Origin: Hungatella sp. UBA3048
GTDB lineage: Bacteria > Bacillota > Clostridia > Lachnospirales > Lachnospiraceae
Reading direction: 5' to 3'
Assembly: GCA_002367105.1 (NCBI GenBank)
Contig: DFCS01000042.1
Location: 28,608 to 92,607 of the forward strand
Length of the DNA: 64,000 bases
Part shown: positions 7,748 to 16,345 of the stretch, in pieces
Layout: every line of letters begins with the position of its first letter
How positions within the stretch are numbered: position 1 is the stretch's first letter
Position numbers and translations under genes: made by a program
Notes under the pieces: generated by a model
What the model saw: the letters and a program-made list of their open reading frames with translations, nothing else
Told to the model about the DNA's origin: nothing
The model's database searches: none

Positions 7748-10291
7748 TTAGAAATGTGTCAGCATGGTTCTGCTTATGATTTCATCCTGTACATCCTTGC
7801 ATAATTCTACGAAGAATGCGCTATAGCCGGCTACACGGACGATTAAATCACGGTACAGCTCCGGATGCTTTTGAGCCTCAACTAAGGTATTGTTATCCAG
7901 ATAGTTGAACTGCATCTCGCCGTTTCCTAACATGCAGGCCGTACGAAGAAGGGTGATCAGGCTTTCTTCCCCTTCCTGAGTATCCAAAAGGCCGGCCATG
8001 ATCTTAAAGTTATGAACCATACCGATGTTCATGCTGTCATTGGACATCTTGGATACGGACTTGATGATTGCAGTCGGGCCCTTGAAGTCTGCGCCCTGGG
8101 TCGGGCTGATTCCGTCGGAAAGAGGCAGCCATGCATTACGGCCGTTGGCAGAAGCGCCTGTCATCTGTCCGAATGGGGTGTTATTGGAAATGGATAAGGT
8201 ACCATGGCTTAATACAGAGTATAAGGTCTTATATTTTCTGTGTTCATGCTCTGTAAAGTCGACCAGGTCAGCAGCAATTAAATCTGCATAATCATCATCA
8301 TTTCCGTATTTTGGAGCATTAAGGCAATCGGTACGGATCTGGTCATATCCTGCAAAGTCAGCCTTTAACGCTTCGTTAATCTGATCTAATGTATATTTTT
8401 TCTCTTCGAATACAAGCTTCTTGATCGCTGCCATGGAGTCTGCATAGGTAGCAAGCCCGGACCATACCACACCAGGTCCGAAGTTGTACATCGCACCGCC
8501 TGCGGATACATCCTTGGCTTTTTCCATACAGCCTTCGTACATGATGGACATGAGCGGCTTTGGAGCTAAGTCCCTGTGAACGCGCTGGGAAATTACGGTA
8601 GCAACATCGGTCCACTTTGTAATGTATTTGATTTCTTCTTTTACAGCTGCTTCAAACTCTTCATAAGTTTTGAAGTTGCTTAAGTCACCCATATCCGGGC
8701 AAACCTGCTTGCCATACCATAAAGGAGTTCCGTGGTTTAAAACAAGCTCGATACAGATCGGCCACTGGGTATAAGCAGTGGATGTCCACTGATAGAGACG
8801 TCCTGACTTCTGAGGCTCTACACAGCCCATCAGACAGTAGTCACGTGCATCTTCAATGGATACGCCTTTTGCAAGCATCATCTTGATGTGTGCATCGTCA
8901 AAATGGCAGGCTGGGAATCCCATACCGGAACGAACCACATCTACGATCTTTTTCATGTACTTTTTCGGGGACTTGTTGTGGATACGGCATGCAAGTGATG
9001 GCTGGTAAATCTTTACATGACGAACTGCATCCATAAGTAAGTATGTTAAGTCATTGGTGGCATCGTGTCCGCTGCGGGTCACACCGCCTACGCACATGTT
9101 TACGAACGGCTGGTAGCCTGCAAAGAATTTGGAACCTCCTTCGCTGGTGATCCACATCATCTCAGACATCTTGATCAGCATACAGCCGGCAAGCTCAAAT
9201 GCCTGGTAATCATTCATACGTCCGGATTCGATATCATCTTTGTAGAATGGATACATATACTGATCCACACGTCCGATGGACATACCCGTCTGGTTTTCTT
9301 CCACTACGAGCAGGGATTCGATGGTCCATACTGCCTGGATTGCCTCCCAGAAGGTTCTTGGCTTGTGAGCAGGAACGTAAGCATTTACTTCAGAGATCTT
9401 TAACAGTTCTTCCTTACGCTTTGGATTGGTTTCCTTTGCTGCAAGCTCTGCTGCATACTCAGAAAGTCTCTTTGCGTAGATCATAACACCTTCTGTGGTA
9501 TCGATAATGGATTTGTAGAAATAAATTTTCTCAATATCATCAGGATTCTCATAATCCAGTTCTTTTAAATGATCCTTGGCTTCCTGCTGGATATCCAGCA
9601 TGCCCTTCTTCATAAGGATTACATCATAGCCGGGGTTTGAATCTCCGCCGCCGTTGATTGCATGGTAGGAGCAGTCAGATACAAAGGATTCTCCGGATAA
9701 TTCCCAAACGCCTGCTTCACGGTACTGATCTTCACAATACTCATCAACCGATTTGCCGGACCAGTATGGGAACAGCTCTTCTTTCATGATTTTCTTGTCT
9801 TCTTCGGAAATATAGAATGGATCCTGAGGACGTGTTCCGATGGTATCGATCTCATCTACCATCCATCTCCATGCGATATCCGGGGAGAATGCACCTGCAC
9901 GGGGAGCGCCGCAGGGAGCACCTACGATGAGCTCGTTGTCCTGAATGACAAGGGGAGCTGTTTCGCAGCAGTAACGGAAACATTTCGCACGAAGCATGAT
10001 CTTTGGCATACCAGGATTCTCTTTTGCGATCTTGGTAATGGCCCGTGCACGGTATGTTGTAATTGATGGTTTATGCTTTAAATAACTTTCCTTTAAATTC
10101 TGGAGTCTTGGAGTAATGCCATCCGGTATCTCCGTTCCTCCCTCAAAGCTTACTGCCGCCTGGGAAGCAGGCTCTTTTTTGTTGATTTCATCGGAAACAG
10201 TTTCAAACATTTTCATCAGAGAAGCTCTTTCTTCTGGTGTCATGTTCTTCGTTGCTTCCACAAATTTATTTGAAAATTCACGAATATCCAA
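7748..10291 (-). CDS. cutC: CutC, choline trimethylamine-lyase (glycyl radical enzyme)
   Basis: The key enzyme: it splits choline into trimethylamine and acetaldehyde. With the TTG start at 10291 it has 847 residues, close to the 846 I recall for Desulfovibrio alaskensis CutC. Residues recalled as important there all appear one position later: Tyr209, Asp217, Cys490 and Glu492 (GCVEP), Thr503, and the radical Gly822 (RVAGYSA). It is the short type I form without the long N-terminal extension of GRM2 CutC. The N-terminal helix before the linker may be a shell-targeting peptide. TTG 10291 has GAGAGGG 8 bases upstream; another TTG at 10312 lacks one. cutD follows. Confidence 0.96.
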   Translation of the reverse strand: MDIREFSNKFVEATKNMTPEERASLMKMFETVSDEINKKEPASQAAVSFEGGTEIPDGITPRLQNLKESYLKHKPSITTYRARAITKIAKENPGMPKIMLRAKCFRYCCETAPLVIQDNELIVGAPCGAPRAGAFSPDIAWRWMVDEIDTIGTRPQDPFYISEEDKKIMKEELFPYWSGKSVDEYCEDQYREAGVWELSGESFVSDCSYHAINGGGDSNPGYDVILMKKGMLDIQQEAKDHLKELDYENPDDIEKIYFYKSIIDTTEGVMIYAKRLSEYAAELAAKETNPKRKEELLKISEVNAYVPAHKPRTFWEAIQAVWTIESLLVVEENQTGMSIGRVDQYMYPFYKDDIESGRMNDYQAFELAGCMLIKMSEMMWITSEGGSKFFAGYQPFVNMCVGGVTRSGHDATNDLTYLLMDAVRHVKIYQPSLACRIHNKSPKKYMKKIVDVVRSGMGFPACHFDDAHIKMMLAKGVSIEDARDYCLMGCVEPQKSGRLYQWTSTAYTQWPICIELVLNHGTPLWYGKQVCPDMGDLSNFKTYEEFEAAVKEEIKYITKWTDVATVISQRVHRDLAPKPLMSIMYEGCMEKAKDVSAGGAMYNFGPGVVWSGLATYADSMAAIKKLVFEEKKYTLDQINEALKADFAGYDQIRTDCLNAPKYGNDDDYADLIAADLVDFTEHEHRKYKTLYSVLSHGTLSISNNTPFGQMTGASANGRNAWLPLSDGISPTQGADFKGPTAIIKSVSKMSNDSMNIGMVHNFKIMAGLLDTQEGEESLITLLRTACMLGNGEMQFNYLDNNTLVEAQKHPELYRDLIVRVAGYSAFFVELCKDVQDEIISRTMLTHF

Positions 10292-10337
10292 TCTGGTTTC
10301 CCTCTCTTTCAATTATTTGCCACCTAATGGATCAAGC

Positions 10338-10399
10338 GGATATGCTTGCATATCCAGTTGATTCACAAATTCAAGGTTGAAAGACGCTTTTCTTTCAAC
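10338..10399 (-). other. Two stem-loops in the gap before cutC
   Basis: The 100-base gap between the aldehyde dehydrogenase homologue and cutC holds two perfect hairpins. One has 8-bp arms, GTTGAAAG/CTTTCAAC (10376-10399), and overlaps the upstream stop codon. The other is GGATATGC-AA-GCATATCC (10338-10355). Neither is followed by a T-run, so termination is unlikely. mRNA processing or stabilisation of the cutCD segment is a reasonable guess. Confidence 0.6.
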
Positions 10400-11891
10400 A
10401 CTTATCATCAAGCTCCCTGGATAAGGTTTCTAAAATCTGTTTCAGGAGCGCTTTTGCATCTTCGCTTCCTCCTTTAGTCTCAGGAGCTTTTTTATGTCCG
10501 CCCGAAACGTTTCCTGTAACCCCAAGGAATTCTTTCGCATCCCGGACTCCATATCCCACGTTCCGGATATAGATGAAATTCATGGGTGAAACGTTGTCAG
10601 CCGTAATTCCGGCGCCTGTCGTAATACTTCCAAGGGTCATGGCCGGAAACAGGTTCGTGGTCGCTCCCATGCTGCCCAGGGTGGCAGGTGTATTGACAAG
10701 GATTCTGCCTACCGGCTTCTTTAAGGCGAACTGGCGTATTACTTCTTCATCCCTGGAGTGGATTACCAGGGTGTGTCCATGGCTTTCGTTAACCAGAAGA
10801 CTCATGCATTTCTCGCAGGCGTGCATCCAATCATTTTCGATGTAATAAGCCAGTACGGGACACAGAAGCTCTTTTGCAAACGGATTCCTGTCAGAAATAT
10901 ACTTCTGTTCGGAAACCAGCACTGTTGTGGAATCAGGCACCGTAAATCCTGCTCTGACTGAAAGTTCTGTTGCCGGTCTTCCCATGATTTCCGTATCCGC
11001 CTTTCCGCTTTCCAGGCAAAGGAGGTCGATTAACTTTTTCTCCTCTTCCCCATTCATAAAGTAGGCGCCGTTCTTAAGCATCTCAGCTTTTACTTCTGCT
11101 GCAATGAGGCTGTCTACCACCATATACTGCTCGGCTGCAGACACGATCCCGTAATCAAAGGTACGGCTTGCAATAATATCCTCTACCGCCTGTCTTACAT
11201 CGGCAGTCCGTTCCACAAAGACCGGTCCGTTTCCGGTACCGCCGTAAATATAAGGTTTTCCGCTTTCTGCTGCCTCACGGCACAGCTCCGGCACTCCGGT
11301 ATTGACTACCATGGCTGCTGCCGGGTGACGGATCAGCTCCAGGGTTCCAGCCCTTGTCACTGTCTTTAGATACCCGATGGCTCCATCCGGAAGCCCGCAG
11401 CATTTTCCTGCTTCCATCAGCCGGTCAATCAGCCTGCCTGTTACCTTCCTTGCCCTTTCATGAGGCGCGATCACGATGGGATTGCCGGACTTAACAGCGA
11501 TTAAAATGTTGTAAATCGCGGTAGAAACCGGGCTCACTGCCGGCGTCAGGGCAGCAATCACACCTACCGGAACGCCAACTGCCATGGTTTTAAGCCGTGA
11601 GTCTTCTTCTAAGATGCCGACACACCTCAAATCTTTTAAGCGTTCCGGCAGGTAATTGCAGACAAAGGTGTTCTTCACGTACTTGTCCTGGAAACGTCCA
11701 TATCCGGTTTCTTCCGCGGACATGACCGCCAGTTCCTCCGCCAGTTCCTTCGCTGCCGCGGCCAGGGTGCCTGTAATGAGATCAAGCTTTTCCTGGGGGA
11801 AGGTAAGCATGGTCTCTCTGGCTTCCCGTGCACTTTCCATTAAAATCCTTGCCTCCTGTATGGAGAGCAGGTCTTTATCTACAAAATTCAT
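10395..11891 (-). CDS. Aldehyde dehydrogenase homologue with catalytic Cys replaced by Ser
   Basis: 498 residues, alignable along its length with the CoA-acylating aldehyde dehydrogenase at 1-1520 (shared SIQEAR start, DYG..A.EQ, RILVNT, NVSP segments). At residue 251, where the other protein has the nucleophile in TICASEQ, this one reads IVSAAEQ. The codon is TCT (11141-11139), so Ser replaces Cys. The C-terminus has a Gly/Lys-rich linker and an amphipathic helix (DAKALLKQILETL), a likely encapsulation peptide. It may be a structural or regulatory pseudoenzyme in the core. Start ATG 11891 follows AAGGGAG. It is directly upstream of cutC. Confidence 0.88.
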   Translation of the reverse strand: MNFVDKDLLSIQEARILMESAREARETMLTFPQEKLDLITGTLAAAAKELAEELAVMSAEETGYGRFQDKYVKNTFVCNYLPERLKDLRCVGILEEDSRLKTMAVGVPVGVIAALTPAVSPVSTAIYNILIAVKSGNPIVIAPHERARKVTGRLIDRLMEAGKCCGLPDGAIGYLKTVTRAGTLELIRHPAAAMVVNTGVPELCREAAESGKPYIYGGTGNGPVFVERTADVRQAVEDIIASRTFDYGIVSAAEQYMVVDSLIAAEVKAEMLKNGAYFMNGEEEKKLIDLLCLESGKADTEIMGRPATELSVRAGFTVPDSTTVLVSEQKYISDRNPFAKELLCPVLAYYIENDWMHACEKCMSLLVNESHGHTLVIHSRDEEVIRQFALKKPVGRILVNTPATLGSMGATTNLFPAMTLGSITTGAGITADNVSPMNFIYIRNVGYGVRDAKEFLGVTGNVSGGHKKAPETKGGSEDAKALLKQILETLSRELDDKC

Positions 11892-11921
11892 GTTCGATTC
11901 TCCCTTCATCCGGGATGCCTG

Positions 11922-12230
11922 CTATTCCTGTTCAGGAGCAACACTTAAGGCATATCGTCTGATGATTTTTTCAAGATGGGGATGAGGTCTTGGAATGACT
12001 ACGGAGCTGTAAACATCCGATCCCATATCCTTTACTGCCTTAATTCCAGCTTCTACAGCTGTCTTGCAGGCTCCCACATCTCCCCGTACTAAAACAGAAA
12101 TATAACCGGAAGCTACATTTTCATAGCCGATGAGTTCCACATCCGCCGCCTTGCACATTGCATCCGCCGCTTCGAGAACAAATACCAGACCAAATGTTTC
12201 TATCGAGCCTATGGCTTCATATCTTTCCAT
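11922..12230 (-). CDS. BMC-H shell protein
   Basis: A 102-residue single-domain BMC protein: YEAIGSIETFGLVFVLEAADAMCKAADVEL at the N-terminus, VLVRGDVGACKTAVEAG in the middle and VIPRPHPHLE near the end. Plain BMC-H proteins form the hexagonal facets. The segment around the pore (YENVASGYISV) differs from the paralogues at 12248 and 13849, so pore selectivity may differ. Start ATG 12230 follows AAAGGAAAACAGTAT. Confidence 0.92.
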   Translation of the reverse strand: MERYEAIGSIETFGLVFVLEAADAMCKAADVELIGYENVASGYISVLVRGDVGACKTAVEAGIKAVKDMGSDVYSSVVIPRPHPHLEKIIRRYALSVAPEQE

Positions 12231-12247
12231 ATACTGTTTTCCTTTCT

Positions 12248-12544
12248 CTATGCGTCTATATCGTGTACGGATACAATGTCTCCGACCTCTTTAATCGGCC
12301 TTGGCATTACGTTCTTTGCTGTCAGCTTGCCGATTGCTGCTGCCGCTTCTGCACCTGCCTCTACGGAGGAACGTACCGCTGCCACATCACCCTTTACCAT
12401 AATGGTCACCAGGGTGGAACCTACGTTTTCATAGGAAATCAATTCTACATCTGCTGCCTTAAGCATCTTGTCTGCTGCTTCCAGTGCAGGAACCAGTCCG
12501 ACGGTCTCTACCAGGCCTAACGCTTCTTCGCCGTAATATCTCAC
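12248..12544 (-). CDS. BMC-H shell protein
   Basis: 98 residues with a canonical BMC domain (EALGLVETVGLVPALEAADKMLKAADVEL, then MVKGDVAAVRSSVEAG and VMPRPIKEV). It starts with GTG at 12544, placed 9 bases after GAGGAGG. It lies 17 bases before the next shell gene and belongs to a run of shell genes preceding the catalytic genes. Confidence 0.92.
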   Translation of the reverse strand: MRYYGEEALGLVETVGLVPALEAADKMLKAADVELISYENVGSTLVTIMVKGDVAAVRSSVEAGAEAAAAIGKLTAKNVMPRPIKEVGDIVSVHDIDA

Positions 12545-12564
12545 CTTTGTAAACCTCCTCTATG

Positions 12565-12846
12565 CTATTTGCGGTATTTCTTATCCACATATTTGTCGAC
12601 TGCGCTTCTTCCGTCATTATTGATTTCGTAGCGCATGCGCAGCTCCCCGTTCTGATCTAAGTCATAGCTGCATAAATTGACCATACCGTTTGCTTCCAAA
12701 GACATGACATGATCCATGTAACGATCCTTGGTAAACTGGCGCTCTCCGCCGTAAAGCGGCTTTAAAGCCTCCATGATCTGGGCAATATCCGCATTTTCTA
12801 CTCCATATAAATAATTTAAAACCGCTGTTCTTGCAGGTAATAACAT
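12565..12846 (-). CDS. Small winged-helix-like protein of the cut locus
   Basis: A 93-residue protein I cannot name. Its predicted layout resembles a winged helix-turn-helix: helix (PARTAVLNYLYG), second helix (DIAQIMEALKPLY), a candidate recognition helix (TKDRYMDHVMSLEANGMV), two wing strands (LCSYDL, LRMRYEIN) and a final helix (DGRSAVDKYV). It sits inside the operon between a transporter and shell genes, 4 bases after the former. A local regulator or an assembly factor are both possible. Confidence 0.6.
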   Translation of the reverse strand: MLLPARTAVLNYLYGVENADIAQIMEALKPLYGGERQFTKDRYMDHVMSLEANGMVNLCSYDLDQNGELRMRYEINNDGRSAVDKYVDKKYRK

Positions 12847-12850
12847 TTCC

Positions 12851-13849
12851 TTATTCCCCTTTCCTGAATAAATCCAGTGGATTCATGGTTACCAGAATCG
12901 CACCAAATACGATTACAAAAGAACCGATTACAATCGTAGGTGTCACTGCCTGTCCCAAAAACAGGATACAGAAGAAAACTCCCCAGAACGCATAGGTTAC
13001 ATTTAAGGACATTCCCACAGCACATCCAACGGTGGAATTACTCTTATACCAGCAAAGGAAAGACACTGCAGCACTTAAACCGGATACTACAAGCCAGATG
13101 GCTGGTATTCCTGCCATAAGTGTTCCGCCAAGAAGTCCCAGGCCTCCAACGATAGGAAGGATCACGAATAAGTCCACAACACCGGAAATCAGCTGGCGTA
13201 AGTTTACTGCAACATCGGTATCGATCATGGCTCCGCCGTAAGTGGCAAATACACCTTCCAGGGCCCAGCAGATAGCTGCAACAAAGGAGAAGATAATTCC
13301 CAGTGTAAAGTTATCGCTGCCTTCCGGCTTCGTCCAGTTGATGATGATGGCACCGGCCACACATACCAGCATACCCATCATGACTCTCTTGGTGATTTTC
13401 TGTTTTAAGAAGATCCATGCAAAAATTGCTCCGAATAAACTGCATAATGCAGAAATCGGAATCGCATAGGCACCGGCCATGGCTAGACCTACCAGATAAG
13501 CGCCATTGGCAATAGGACCTCCGAGAATGGATCCGATGACAATCATTTTACCAGGGAATGTATTAAGGCTTCTTCCCATCTCGCGGATACGGCCGCTTTT
13601 TGCATTATAAGCAGTCAGCCAGATTCCTGCGAAAAGATCGTTTAAGCCGGAGCACACATATGGTCCTGCTAAAAGTCCTGCCGCACTGACAAGAGGTTCA
13701 TAATATCCGGCCACCAGTACAAGTACGGTATAGATCCCGTATGTCAGTCCGGATAATGCACCGGTTGTCATACCGGTTGTCCTGAATTTTTTATTGACTG
13801 CCGCCATTTTTGCATCCGCGGATGCAGATGTCATTCCTTGGTTACTCAT
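12851..13849 (-). CDS. DMT-superfamily (EamA-like) membrane transporter of the cut operon
   Basis: 332 residues with about ten hydrophobic segments and a short charged tail, typical of the drug/metabolite transporter superfamily. It is closely similar to the product at 14129-15103 (shared PYV.SGLNDLFAGIWLTAYN, CWALEGVFA-type and CWYKSNST segments), so the two arose by duplication. Known cut loci often carry DMT/SMR-type genes. Choline import or trimethylamine handling is the natural guess but unproven. The ATG at 13849 shares a base with the TAA of the BMC gene (TAATG) behind AAGGAG. Confidence 0.85.
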   Translation of the reverse strand: MSNQGMTSASADAKMAAVNKKFRTTGMTTGALSGLTYGIYTVLVLVAGYYEPLVSAAGLLAGPYVCSGLNDLFAGIWLTAYNAKSGRIREMGRSLNTFPGKMIVIGSILGGPIANGAYLVGLAMAGAYAIPISALCSLFGAIFAWIFLKQKITKRVMMGMLVCVAGAIIINWTKPEGSDNFTLGIIFSFVAAICWALEGVFATYGGAMIDTDVAVNLRQLISGVVDLFVILPIVGGLGLLGGTLMAGIPAIWLVVSGLSAAVSFLCWYKSNSTVGCAVGMSLNVTYAFWGVFFCILFLGQAVTPTIVIGSFVIVFGAILVTMNPLDLFRKGE

Positions 13850-14139
13850 TATTTACACTCCTTTTTCTCTTTCGGAAGAATGGTTTCAACCTCAGCGTGA
13901 GGACGAGGAATTACATGAACGGAAACCAGTTCTCCAACTCTCTGGGCTGCAGCCGCACCTGCATCGGTCGCTGCTTTTACCGCACCGACATCACCTCTTA
14001 CCATAATGGTAACAAGACCGCCGCCGACAAATTCTTTTCCTACCAGAGTAACATTTGCTGCCTTTACCATTGCATCTGCAGCTTCGATAGAACCGATCAG
14101 GCCCTTTGTCTCAATCATTCCTAATGCATCAAATTTCAT
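13849..14139 (-). CDS. BMC-H shell protein
   Basis: 96 residues, the most canonical of the shell proteins here (MKFDALGMIETKGLIGSIEAADAMVKAANV, EFVGGGLVTIMVRGDVGAVKAA, HVIPRPHAEVE). The GGG pore loop matches common BMC-H proteins and the 201-residue shell protein at 1547. It is sandwiched between the two transporter paralogues, overlapping the upstream one by 11 bases and the downstream one by one base. Start ATG 14139 follows AAAGGAGGAAGTAAGCA. Confidence 0.93.
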   Translation of the reverse strand: MKFDALGMIETKGLIGSIEAADAMVKAANVTLVGKEFVGGGLVTIMVRGDVGAVKAATDAGAAAAQRVGELVSVHVIPRPHAEVETILPKEKKECK

Positions 14140-15103
14140 TGCTTACTTCCTCCTTTTTCATGAGCAATTCAAATGGGTCTACGGATACTAAAACCGCGCC
14201 CAAAATGATAATAATGGAACCAATGATAATAGTCGGGGTCAATGGCTGTTTTAAAAACAGGATACAAAACAGCACACCCCAGAACGCGTAGGTAATATTC
14301 AGTGACATTCCCATGGCGCAGCCTATTGTACTGTTGGATTTATACCAGCACAAATAGGATATTGCAGCGCAAAGTCCGGAAACCAGCAGCCACATAACCG
14401 GCGGTAATGAGAACAGGGTGCCTTTTAAAAGTCCCATGCCTCCCACCATCGGCAAAATAACAATCAGATCCACAATACCGGATAATAGCTGGCGTATGTT
14501 GATTACCACATCGGTATCCAGCATGGCACTTCCGTAAGCCGCGAATACACCTTCCAAAGCCCAGCCGATGGCCGCAACAAACGCGCAGATGATCCCAAGG
14601 GTAAAATTAGTGCTGCCTTCCGGCTTTACCCAGTTGATGACAATCGCTCCAACCACACAGATCACCATTCCAATGCCTACTCTCGGCACGATTTTCTGCT
14701 TTAGGAAAATCCTTGCAAACAATGCTCCAAAGAGTATGTACATGGCGGAAATCGGTATTGCGTAAGCTCCTGCCATGGCAAGTCCCATGAGGTATGCTCC
14801 ACTTGCTATGGGTCCGCCAACCAGTGAGCCTATTAGAATAATTTTTCCCGGGAACAGGCGTAAGCTTCTTCCGATTTCCCGGATTCTTCCGGTCTTTACG
14901 TTATAAGCGGTCAGCCAGATGCCTGCAAACAAATCATTCAGGCCCGAGGTTACATAGGGAGCAGCAAACAACCCAACCGCTCCGGCAAGAGGCTTGTAAT
15001 AACCGGCGATCAAAACGAATGTGGTATATAACCCATACATAAGACCGGATATCAAGCCTGTTGTAACGCCAATTGCTTTAAATTTTTTTCGTGCTTCCGT
15101 CAT
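14129..15103 (-). CDS. DMT-superfamily (EamA-like) membrane transporter, first gene of the cut operon
   Basis: 324 residues with about ten membrane segments, paralogous to the protein at 12851-13849 but lacking its 15-residue N-terminal extension. It is the first gene downstream of the MerR-type promoter at 15259-15290. Start ATG 15103 follows GGAAGGAAAACTTAA. It is a candidate for uptake of choline or export of trimethylamine. Confidence 0.85.
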   Translation of the reverse strand: MTEARKKFKAIGVTTGLISGLMYGLYTTFVLIAGYYKPLAGAVGLFAAPYVTSGLNDLFAGIWLTAYNVKTGRIREIGRSLRLFPGKIILIGSLVGGPIASGAYLMGLAMAGAYAIPISAMYILFGALFARIFLKQKIVPRVGIGMVICVVGAIVINWVKPEGSTNFTLGIICAFVAAIGWALEGVFAAYGSAMLDTDVVINIRQLLSGIVDLIVILPMVGGMGLLKGTLFSLPPVMWLLVSGLCAAISYLCWYKSNSTIGCAMGMSLNITYAFWGVLFCILFLKQPLTPTIIIGSIIIILGAVLVSVDPFELLMKKEEVSNEI

Positions 15104-15258
15104 TTAAGTTTTCCTTCCCCAATTGGTGCTGCACAAAATTCAAGTTAGCATGTTTCTCTGCTTTTTTCTTCACGTTCAGCTGAAAACGTTTAGAAAACAC
15201 ATCACGCCAGTTAATGTTACTAATTTTACGTAGTCGCTTTGTGTTTTTCTATGCATTT
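15104..15258 (-). other. Long 5' leader of the cut operon
   Basis: About 150 bases separate the operon promoter from the first start codon. I see no known riboswitch. The only local structure noticed is a short inverted repeat, ACGTT-TTCAGCTG-AACGT, around 15168-15190. Confidence 0.4.
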
Positions 15259-15290
15259 AGTATAAATGTTCCCCCTAGGGTAAATGTCAA
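15259..15290 (-). promoter_or_regulatory. MerR-type promoter of the cut operon
   Basis: On the minus strand TTGACA (15290-15285) and TATACT (15264-15259) are separated by 20 bases, longer than the usual 17. A dyad centred on CCCTAGGG fills the spacer. Stretched spacers with a dyad between the -35 and -10 boxes are the hallmark of promoters activated by MerR-family proteins. The merR gene lies just upstream. Confidence 0.85.
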
Positions 15291-15348
15291 CAGGTTTTTA
15301 AACTTTTTTATGCTCCAAATATTGGGAGAAACGGCACCGGTCTGGAAA

Positions 15349-15404
15349 ACAAAAAAGAGCCTCCCTGGAACAGCATCTTTTTTGAATACTGTATCCAGGG
15401 AAGC
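15349..15404 (-). terminator. Rho-independent terminator of the merR gene
   Basis: Minus-strand hairpin TTCCCTGGATACAG ... CTGTTCCAGGGAG followed by GCTCTTTTTTG. It separates the regulator transcript from the cut operon promoter. Confidence 0.85.
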
Positions 15405-15425
15405 CAACCGTTAAAACATGCTCCC

Positions 15426-16259
15426 TTATTCTCTGTATATCGGAACAATGATCTCTGAAACAAACTCCTCCCGGCTTCTGGTGGTCCAGTAATCCACCAC
15501 ATACCGTTCGAAGCTTTCTTTTCCGCACTTATAGCCCCTTTTAGCCGCCCATTTAAGTATTTTCTCATATTCCTCATCAATCGTTTCATGCTTTCCGATA
15601 TGATAAACCGACGCAGCCATAAATCCTCCAAAGACCTGGCGGTTCAAACAGTTCCTGCATGGATGAATGGCCTGCTGCATGATCCTGGTGCGGCTGCATT
15701 TGCCTGCCATCTTTTCCTCAAACGAATCAAATTTCAAAATCACCGGTCCTGTGATCTCGTTCTCAGCTTGCTCTAAGTGATTGGTCCATTCTATATTGAT
15801 AATGGATTCCATGTAATTGTAGTCAAAGTCCTGCTCCATGCCGCAATAGGTCGCCGGCTGTATATATTTTACGGCAACATCATGAACATCATTCTGGAGC
15901 ACCAGTTTGGCTTCCTGTATCAGCTCATACCAGTCCTTAACCGCAATATAGCTGTTATGGATCTGCTGCTCCTGAAGGCATAACTGGTCAATCTTGTTCC
16001 GGAAATTCTGTTCCAGGTAATAATAAGTATTTCCTTCGACCAGCCCCTGCATCTCTTCCAGTTTAAATCCCATTTGCTTGTAGTATTTCACCACCGGAAC
16101 AGTCAGAAGGGACTCTTTGTTATAAAACCGGTAGCTGTTTTCCTTGCAGATCATATCCGGAGATATGATACCGATCTTATCATAAAACCTCAAAGCTTTT
16201 GTAGAAATATTGCAGATCTTACTCACTTCCCCAATTGAGTACAATTTTTTTTCTTTCAT
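15426..16259 (-). CDS. MerR-family regulator with GyrI/BmrR-like effector domain
   Basis: 278 residues. The N-terminus is a MerR winged helix (YSIGEVSKICNISTKALRFYDKIGII), then a coiled linker helix, then a GyrI-like ligand-binding half (about 130-278) containing CRNC. BmrR-type domains bind bulky cations including quaternary amines, so sensing choline or a related amine is a plausible inference. Start ATG 16259 has GGGGG 5 bases upstream; the longer frame to 16277 lacks one. Its own promoter and the cut promoter share the same stretched architecture, suggesting autoregulation plus control of the cut operon. Confidence 0.88.
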   Translation of the reverse strand: MKEKKLYSIGEVSKICNISTKALRFYDKIGIISPDMICKENSYRFYNKESLLTVPVVKYYKQMGFKLEEMQGLVEGNTYYYLEQNFRNKIDQLCLQEQQIHNSYIAVKDWYELIQEAKLVLQNDVHDVAVKYIQPATYCGMEQDFDYNYMESIINIEWTNHLEQAENEITGPVILKFDSFEEKMAGKCSRTRIMQQAIHPCRNCLNRQVFGGFMAASVYHIGKHETIDEEYEKILKWAAKRGYKCGKESFERYVVDYWTTRSREEFVSEIIVPIYRE

Positions 16260-16345
16260 TGAAACCCCCATAAGCATATGCCTTGTCTATGTGTCCATTA
16301 ATAGTTTCCCTCTTCGGTCACGAGTTTATTTGTACTGATTAACTT

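Noticed and set aside
7748..10312. CutC read as glycerol or propanediol dehydratase
   Set aside because: The CutC-specific residues Tyr209, Asp217 and Thr503 fall at the recalled CutC positions, and the locus has eut-type C2 accessories rather than propionaldehyde-type genes.
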